From Gaetbulibacter_A sp043876815 (GTDB lineage Bacteria > Bacteroidota > Bacteroidia > Flavobacteriales > Flavobacteriaceae), in contig NZ_JBAWKA010000002.1 in assembly GCF_043876815.1 (NCBI RefSeq), forward strand, positions 186,001 to 250,000: DNA of 64,000 nt. Direction: 5' to 3'. Both the position numbers and the translations under genes were made by a program. This document shows, piece after piece, positions 59,098-64,000 of the stretch (the stretch's first letter is position 1; each line of letters opens with the position of its first letter). The notes beneath the pieces are model-generated. The model was not told where the DNA came from. It was given only the letters and a program-made list of their open reading frames with translations, and searched no databases.

Positions 59098-61125
59098 TTA
59101 TCGTGTTCGGTATTTTTCGAACCATGATAATATACTCGCCATTTTTGCCACCAGATTACTTGGTTTTGAAGCAATGCCATGAGAGGCTCCAGGAATACGA
59201 ACCATAGCCGTTTCTACATTTTGTAATTTCAATGCACCATAAAATTGTTCCGATTCCGGAATTGGTGTTCTAAAATCATTTTCGCCGGTTAACAACATGG
59301 TTGGCGTGCTTATATTTTCTACATAACTCAGGGGAGAACGCTTCAGGTAACTTTCAGGATCTTCCCAGGGTTTCTTCGCAAACCAATATTTTGAGTAGGA
59401 CGCAATATTATCAGCATACAATACAAAACTGGTCCAGTTTATAACAGGTTTTGCTACTACAGCAGCTCTAAAACGATTAGTTTTTCCTATGATCCAGGCT
59501 GTTAGAACACCGCCGCCACTGCCACCGGTAACAAACAAATTATCTTCATCTATAAAACCTTTTTTAAGAACGGTATCTACTCCAGACATTAAATCTTCAT
59601 AATCATGATTTGGATAATCATGATGTATTTCGTTAGCAAATGCATTTCCATAACTCGTGCTTCCTCTGGGGTTACAGTAAAGTACGACATAACCCGCTGC
59701 AGCAAATTCTTGTATTTCAGATGAAAACTCGAATCCGTAACTTAGAAAAGGTCCTCCGTGAATCTCTAGAATCAAAGGGTATTTTTTTGATGGATCGAAA
59801 TCGGGAGGAGTCACTAGCCACCCCTGTATTTTTAGATTATCATATGAGGATTCCCACCATAATTCCTCAACATTCCCGATATTCCTGAAAGCAAATAAAT
59901 CAGCATTCAGATCGGTTAAGCGTTTGGTGTTCTTTAAATCGGTAACACCAAGATCAGACGGATGTTCTGTACCACCCAGGGTGTAAGCAAAATGATCGTT
60001 GTTTGACACTGAGAACGCACCAGAATTATAAGGCCGTCCAAATGACAGGCCACCTACATCTTCTGTAATATCTTTTACTTTACCATTCAGATTTATTGCG
60101 GCTAGTTTTGTTTTTCCTTTTTCTTTATATAGAAAAAAGAGTTCTTTGCCGCTCGACCTCCAGCTGATATTTTCAACACTTCTATCAAAGTTTTTTGAGA
60201 TCAACGTACTGTTACTTCCGTCAGTATTCATGACGTACAAGCTGGATTGCTGATACCCTAACAATTGATCGTCATAACCCAAATAGGCAATTTTTTTTCC
60301 ATCAGGAGAGACAGTTGGATTATTATCTGGTCCATAGCGATTCGTTAGCGCTTTTATACTACCATTCACTAATGAAAAACTGTATATTTCTGAATCTTGG
60401 GGTTCAAGATCTTCGGCTTTATGTGTATTAGCTGTAAAGTATAAATGGGTATTGTTGGCAGACCAAACAGGACTGGTATGGTCGTAGGATTCAAAGGTGA
60501 GCTGTTTTGGTGTTCCTCCTTGAATTGGCAAAGTAAATAATTGTTTGTGTCCAGGCTTCAGGTAGCCTTCACCATCACTGCGATATTTGATGTCATCAAT
60601 ATAAATAGGTGGATTTTGCCATTTCGCATCCTTAGGTTTTTCAGGCATGTTTATAATCAATGGATCTTTTTCGGGAACAAACATGTCAAATGCTAATGTT
60701 TGGTCATTATAAGACCAACTAATATTATTAGGTACATGTTCTCCATGGGTTAGCGCGGTTTCAGCTTTACTGTCTAACCAATATAAATACACCTTGGTCT
60801 TTTCATCTGCTTTATTCGATTTATAGATGATCTTTTTACCATCATGGGACCATCTTGGAGAATTGTCATTTTGGTTTCCAGTTGTTAAAGGCCGATTTTC
60901 AGTACCATCAAAATTGATAATCCATAGGTTGGATAAATTTTTATCAGTCATGATATCCTTAAAATTCCTCACGTAAATTATTCGGGTACCATCAGGTGAG
61001 ATCTGCGGATCTGAGACATATTCCATGTCGAAGATGTCCAATAATTTTAAACTTGTTTTTTTCTGACCGAAACTGTTGGTCGAAAATAAATAAAGGCATA
61101 GCAGGGCCAAGAATAAATGTTTCAT
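59098..61125 (-). CDS. S9 family prolyl oligopeptidase-like peptidase, exported
   Basis: A 675-residue protein with a signal peptide (to FSTNSFGQ, about 21). An N-terminal beta-propeller of PD40-type repeats (SDPQISPDGTRIIYV, SPRWSHDGKKIIY and later copies) precedes the alpha/beta-hydrolase. The triad is Ser536 in GGSGGG, Asp617 in GENDFRTP and His649 in PGASHGI. It probably cleaves short peptides in the periplasm (dipeptidyl or acylaminoacyl peptidase type). The gene is single. Confidence 0.94.
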   Translation of the reverse strand: MKHLFLALLCLYLFSTNSFGQKKTSLKLLDIFDMEYVSDPQISPDGTRIIYVRNFKDIMTDKNLSNLWIINFDGTENRPLTTGNQNDNSPRWSHDGKKIIYKSNKADEKTKVYLYWLDSKAETALTHGEHVPNNISWSYNDQTLAFDMFVPEKDPLIINMPEKPKDAKWQNPPIYIDDIKYRSDGEGYLKPGHKQLFTLPIQGGTPKQLTFESYDHTSPVWSANNTHLYFTANTHKAEDLEPQDSEIYSFSLVNGSIKALTNRYGPDNNPTVSPDGKKIAYLGYDDQLLGYQQSSLYVMNTDGSNSTLISKNFDRSVENISWRSSGKELFFLYKEKGKTKLAAINLNGKVKDITEDVGGLSFGRPYNSGAFSVSNNDHFAYTLGGTEHPSDLGVTDLKNTKRLTDLNADLFAFRNIGNVEELWWESSYDNLKIQGWLVTPPDFDPSKKYPLILEIHGGPFLSYGFEFSSEIQEFAAAGYVVLYCNPRGSTSYGNAFANEIHHDYPNHDYEDLMSGVDTVLKKGFIDEDNLFVTGGSGGGVLTAWIIGKTNRFRAAVVAKPVINWTSFVLYADNIASYSKYWFAKKPWEDPESYLKRSPLSYVENISTPTMLLTGENDFRTPIPESEQFYGALKLQNVETAMVRIPGASHGIASKPSNLVAKMASILSWFEKYRTR

Positions 61126-61207
61126 AGATTTTTTTTTAGTGGAAAACGAATTTCGTGTTTTTTTCGCTTAAAATGAAGTATTTCAATTAAAATGATAAAT
61201 TAACCAT

Positions 61208-61215
61208 ACCTTTGC
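61208..61215 (+). promoter_or_regulatory. Putative -7 box of the DEAD-box helicase gene
   Basis: TACCTTTG fits TAnnTTTG and leaves a leader of about 75 bases before the ATG at 61297. A long leader is common for cold-induced helicase genes; no stable hairpin is obvious within it. Confidence 0.5.
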
Positions 61216-61296
61216 GCTTTAATTTGAAGGAGATAGAAATTGTATTGTAGTTTATTATCTCAAATGTCTTTAATAGACCTTCCATAAACACAATAT

Positions 61297-62556
61297 ATGT
61301 CATTTCAATCTTTAGGCTTATCCGAAGCCTTGCTACAAGCCGTTAGCGAAAAAGGATACACAATCCCATCTCCCATACAACAAAAAGCCATTCCACCTAT
61401 TTTAGAAGGAAAAGATGTTTTAGCATCGGCTCAAACCGGAACGGGAAAAACAGCAGGTTTTACGTTGCCATTATTACATGTACTTTCAGAGAATCCGAAA
61501 GGCAAGTTCAGACCCATAAGGGCTTTAATTTTAACTCCAACAAGAGAACTTGCTGCGCAGGTTTTTAGTAACGTTAAAGAATACGGAGCTTTTTTAAATT
61601 TGAGAGCCGCCGTTATTTTTGGTGGCGTAAATCAAAAACCGCAGGCAGCAGCTATCCGACAAGGGGTTGATGTGCTTGTAGCTACACCTGGTCGCTTGTT
61701 AGACCTTGTTAACCAAAATATCATTTCCTTAAAACGGGTTGAAATTTTTGTTCTGGATGAAGCAGACAGAATGCTGGATATGGGTTTTTTAAGAGATATT
61801 GAACGCGTTATGAAGCTTATGCCGGAAAAACGTCAAAATTTGATGTTCTCAGCTACTTTTTCAAAGGATATAAGAAAACTTGCTCAGGGTATTTTAAAAC
61901 ATCCTGTTCAGGTTGAGGCCACTCCGGAAAACACAACCGTCGACATAATAAATCAAAAAGTCTATCGTGTCGCGAAAGCCTCGAAAACCGATTTAATTAT
62001 TAAACTGATTTCTGATGGCGACTGGAAGCAAGTTCTGGTTTTTACCCGGACAAAACATGGTGCCAACAAATTATGTCAAAAAATGGACAAAGCAGGTATT
62101 TCCGCAGCAGCTATTCATGGAAATAAAAGTCAGGGTGCTCGAACTAAAGCATTGGCTGGATTTAAACAATCGAAGGTACGCGTTTTAGTGGCTACGGATA
62201 TTGCAGCCCGTGGTTTGGACATTCCGTTATTACCGCATGTTATTAATTTTGAGTTACCTAATGTCCCTGAAGATTATGTGCACCGTATTGGAAGAACAGG
62301 TCGGGCAGGAGCTTCAGGTGAAGCATTATCACTGGTAAGTGCCGATGAAACCACCTTTTTAAATGACATTGAAAAATTAATAGAGATGACTATTCCCGTA
62401 ACTATTGTTGAAGGCTTTGAGCCGGATCCAAATGCATCAACAGCCCCAATAAAGCAGGGTGGGGGTAATCGTTCTCGGAATAGCGGGAATAAACGATCCG
62501 GAAATTCAAGAAAACCGAGTAACAAATCTTTTCACAGACGTTCCAAACGCAATTAG
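61297..62556 (+). CDS. DEAD-box ATP-dependent RNA helicase (RhlE-like)
   Basis: A 419-residue RNA helicase with all core motifs: Q motif (FQSLGLSEALLQAV to IPSPIQQKAIP), AQTGTGKT, PTRELAAQV, TPGRLLD, VLDEADRML, FSATF, then ARGLDIP and HRIGRTGRAG. The last 45 residues are basic and rich in Gly, Asn, Ser and Arg, an RNA-binding tail as in RhlE. It probably acts in ribosome assembly or RNA turnover, often more strongly in the cold. The gene is single. Confidence 0.95.
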   Translation: MSFQSLGLSEALLQAVSEKGYTIPSPIQQKAIPPILEGKDVLASAQTGTGKTAGFTLPLLHVLSENPKGKFRPIRALILTPTRELAAQVFSNVKEYGAFLNLRAAVIFGGVNQKPQAAAIRQGVDVLVATPGRLLDLVNQNIISLKRVEIFVLDEADRMLDMGFLRDIERVMKLMPEKRQNLMFSATFSKDIRKLAQGILKHPVQVEATPENTTVDIINQKVYRVAKASKTDLIIKLISDGDWKQVLVFTRTKHGANKLCQKMDKAGISAAAIHGNKSQGARTKALAGFKQSKVRVLVATDIAARGLDIPLLPHVINFELPNVPEDYVHRIGRTGRAGASGEALSLVSADETTFLNDIEKLIEMTIPVTIVEGFEPDPNASTAPIKQGGGNRSRNSGNKRSGNSRKPSNKSFHRRSKRN

Positions 62557-62628
62557 TGACGAATTTTTAATTCGAAAAAACGCTCAATCACTATTAGTTT
62601 GATCAGTATTTTTTGGCGTCCTGAATGG

Positions 62629-64000
62629 TTATTTTTGATACGCTATAAACATGGATTGCGGAGGAACCATGACTGCTTTTTCAAGTGTTTTGCCATCCTC
62701 TAAAGTAAAATCATCACCATGAACAGCCTGCTGCCATGTGCCATCTAATTTTAACATATAAGGGTTCTTGTTGGCATTATAAACAACCATTATATTTTTC
62801 CAGTCGTCGCCATTAGCATTGTTGCTTATCTGGTAACTGATCAAACCACTTTTAACGGTTTTAAATTTCAGGTTGTTTTGAACTTCCGAGGCAGTTGTCA
62901 TCCGAAATGCCGGATGGGCCTTTCGTAACCTTATCAGGTTTTTATAATAGCTTACCACATCAGCGTGGTCGACTTTCCAGTTCCAATTGATCTTATTAAT
63001 ACTATCCGGTGATTCAAAAGAATTTTCTACGCCTTGTTTCGTTCGCAGCATTTCAGATCCGGCATGTAAAAATGCCATACCTTGAGAGGTTAACACTATG
63101 GCGTTGGTCAGTTTATCCATAGCCTCTATACTGCCTACGGTTTGATTTTCTGTAGATATTTTTAATTTATCGTATAAAGTGTGATTATCATGACACGAAA
63201 CGTAGCTCACCGACTGCCAAGGGTGAAGAGACCAGGCTTTATCGGAATAATTAACTTTTTTGTAATTAATATCAGGGTGCTTTATAGCTCCAACAATACC
63301 GAATTTAACAGATTCTTCCATATCTTTTTCACCACTAACAAAGCCTTTTCCTTCATCCTCAAAAACAGAACCCTTCAAACCATCACGAAGATCATCACTA
63401 AAAGCTGAGATCTGTGGCATTTTGTAGGTATTCTTTTTCAATGCCTGCTCCGATTTCGGCAATGGCGAACCTCCAGCTGTCCAGCCTTCACCGTAAATTA
63501 TTGCGTTGGGGTTTATCGCTTTAACGGCCTCGGCAACCCCATTCATGGTTTCAATATCATGGATTCCCATAAGATCGAAACGAAAGCCATCCAAGTGGTA
63601 TTCTTTAGTCCAATATTTTACCGATTCCAAAATAAATTTGCGCATCATAGGTTTTTCCGAGGCGGTTTCATTTCCACATGCGGAGGCATCCGAGTAGGAG
63701 CCATCTTCATTTAAACGGTAATAATAATCAGGAGCTTCTAAATTAAAATTAGAATTCTTGGTTCGTCCGGTATGGTTGTATACCACATCCAGAATAACAC
63801 CAATTCCATTATCATGAAAGGCTTTCACCATTGCTTTAAATTCTTTGATCCGTACGTCGGCATGAAACGGGTCAGTAGAAAAAGAACCTTCAGGAACATT
63901 ATAGTTTTGCGGATCATAACCCCAGTTGTATTGTGGTTTGTCTAATTGGCTTTCGTCTATGGAGTAATTGTCAAAAGCGGGAAGAATATGAACATGTGTT
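62629..64000 (-). CDS. pulA: Type I pullulanase (GH13), 5' end beyond the window
   Basis: The frame stays open past the ATG at 63831 to the right edge (residues THVHILPAFDNY from base 63999, then KPQYNWGYDPQNYNVPEGS, the pullulanase signature), so the N-terminal part is missing. About 456 residues remain. GH13 residues are clear: the nucleophile Asp in DGFRFDLMGIHD, the acid Glu in IYGEGWTAGG and the Asp of SCHDNHTL, with LDVVYNHT as the first conserved region. It cuts alpha-1,6 links in glycogen or pullulan-like glucans. Confidence 0.93.
   Translation of the reverse strand, partial: THVHILPAFDNYSIDESQLDKPQYNWGYDPQNYNVPEGSFSTDPFHADVRIKEFKAMVKAFHDNGIGVILDVVYNHTGRTKNSNFNLEAPDYYYRLNEDGSYSDASACGNETASEKPMMRKFILESVKYWTKEYHLDGFRFDLMGIHDIETMNGVAEAVKAINPNAIIYGEGWTAGGSPLPKSEQALKKNTYKMPQISAFSDDLRDGLKGSVFEDEGKGFVSGEKDMEESVKFGIVGAIKHPDINYKKVNYSDKAWSLHPWQSVSYVSCHDNHTLYDKLKISTENQTVGSIEAMDKLTNAIVLTSQGMAFLHAGSEMLRTKQGVENSFESPDSINKINWNWKVDHADVVSYYKNLIRLRKAHPAFRMTTASEVQNNLKFKTVKSGLISYQISNNANGDDWKNIMVVYNANKNPYMLKLDGTWQQAVHGDDFTLEDGKTLEKAVMVPPQSMFIAYQK

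Noticed and set aside
62564..62585. Hairpin CGAATT/AATTCG after the helicase gene
   Set aside because: It is followed by A, not T, on the plus strand and has only six base pairs, so it is not a convincing terminator.
1..64000. CRISPR arrays, insertion sequences, prophage, integrase, toxin-antitoxin or restriction systems
   Set aside because: No regularly spaced repeats, transposase or recombinase motifs, or defence-gene signatures were found on either strand.

Overview
This 64 kb window is a stretch of an AT-rich Bacteroidota chromosome, almost certainly from the family Flavobacteriaceae. The evidence is indirect but consistent. Many upstream regions carry the Bacteroidota -7 box TAnnTTTG, sometimes with a TTG about 19 bases earlier. 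Shine-Dalgarno sequences are rare. Typical Flavobacteriia families are present: hybrid histidine kinases with N-terminal TPRs, proteins with a carboxypeptidase-like regulatory domain, DUF6702, DUF1573 and bTHX. The linkage rsfS-ftsH-LUD-cdsA-psd-acbP, with a biotin ligase divergent to it, is also one I associate with this group. I see no prophage, insertion sequence, CRISPR array or rRNA; the only RNA gene is tRNA-Gly(UCC). Most of the window is core chromosome.

Layout. 1-7.7 kb: the 3' end of an acyl-CoA hydrolase/transferase, a small HAD phosphatase, gpmI, a secreted ankyrin protein, two GNATs, tRNA-Gly and pepE. A cell-surface block follows, with two equal-length secreted proteins, a DUF6702 protein and a large M1 metallopeptidase. 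10-13 kb: a TatA/E protein and a TPR hybrid histidine kinase. 12.9-23.2 kb: a ten-gene minus-strand operon for oxidative kynurenine breakdown. In transcription order it encodes kynureninase, kynurenine 3-monooxygenase, a RidA-type deaminase, an aldehyde dehydrogenase, a GNAT, an SDR, a GH65 glycosidase, 3-hydroxyanthranilate dioxygenase, ACMS decarboxylase and an O-methyltransferase. Together the recognised enzymes take kynurenine to the level of 2-aminomuconate and its deaminated product. Tryptophan dioxygenase and kynurenine formamidase are not in the window.

23.3-39.7 kb: an Fe-S protein, a lipoprotein, a methyltransferase, a lipoprotein MsrA, Nif3 with a coiled-coil partner, lpxK, a second TPR hybrid kinase, lipA, an atypical Nramp-like transporter coupled to an ECF sigma factor, an NqrM-like peptide, a sigma/anti-sigma pair, murB, an aminotransferase and a two-lobed aspartic protease with a PDZ domain. 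39.7-64 kb: mostly housekeeping genes. These are DUF1573, valS, the phospholipid block with ftsH and rsfS, biotin ligase, pyrE, a NUDIX protein, an M14 peptidase, a SulP transporter, coaD, ddl, PASTA-rluD, yaaA, the small ribosomal protein gene for bTHX (44 aa), a UDG-like protein, an S9 peptidase, a DEAD-box helicase and the 3' part of a pullulanase.

The observations I rate highest are: an Nramp-like transporter that lacks the DPGN and MPH metal-site motifs and overlaps a sigma-factor gene; a structured, repeat-like element (15195-15288) just upstream of the 3-hydroxyanthranilate dioxygenase gene; an SDR in the kynurenine operon that has lost the YxxxK catalytic pair; a GH65 glycosidase embedded in that operon; and a zinc-ribbon family protein with no cysteine. 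I did not find a clearly new multi-gene defence or mobile system.
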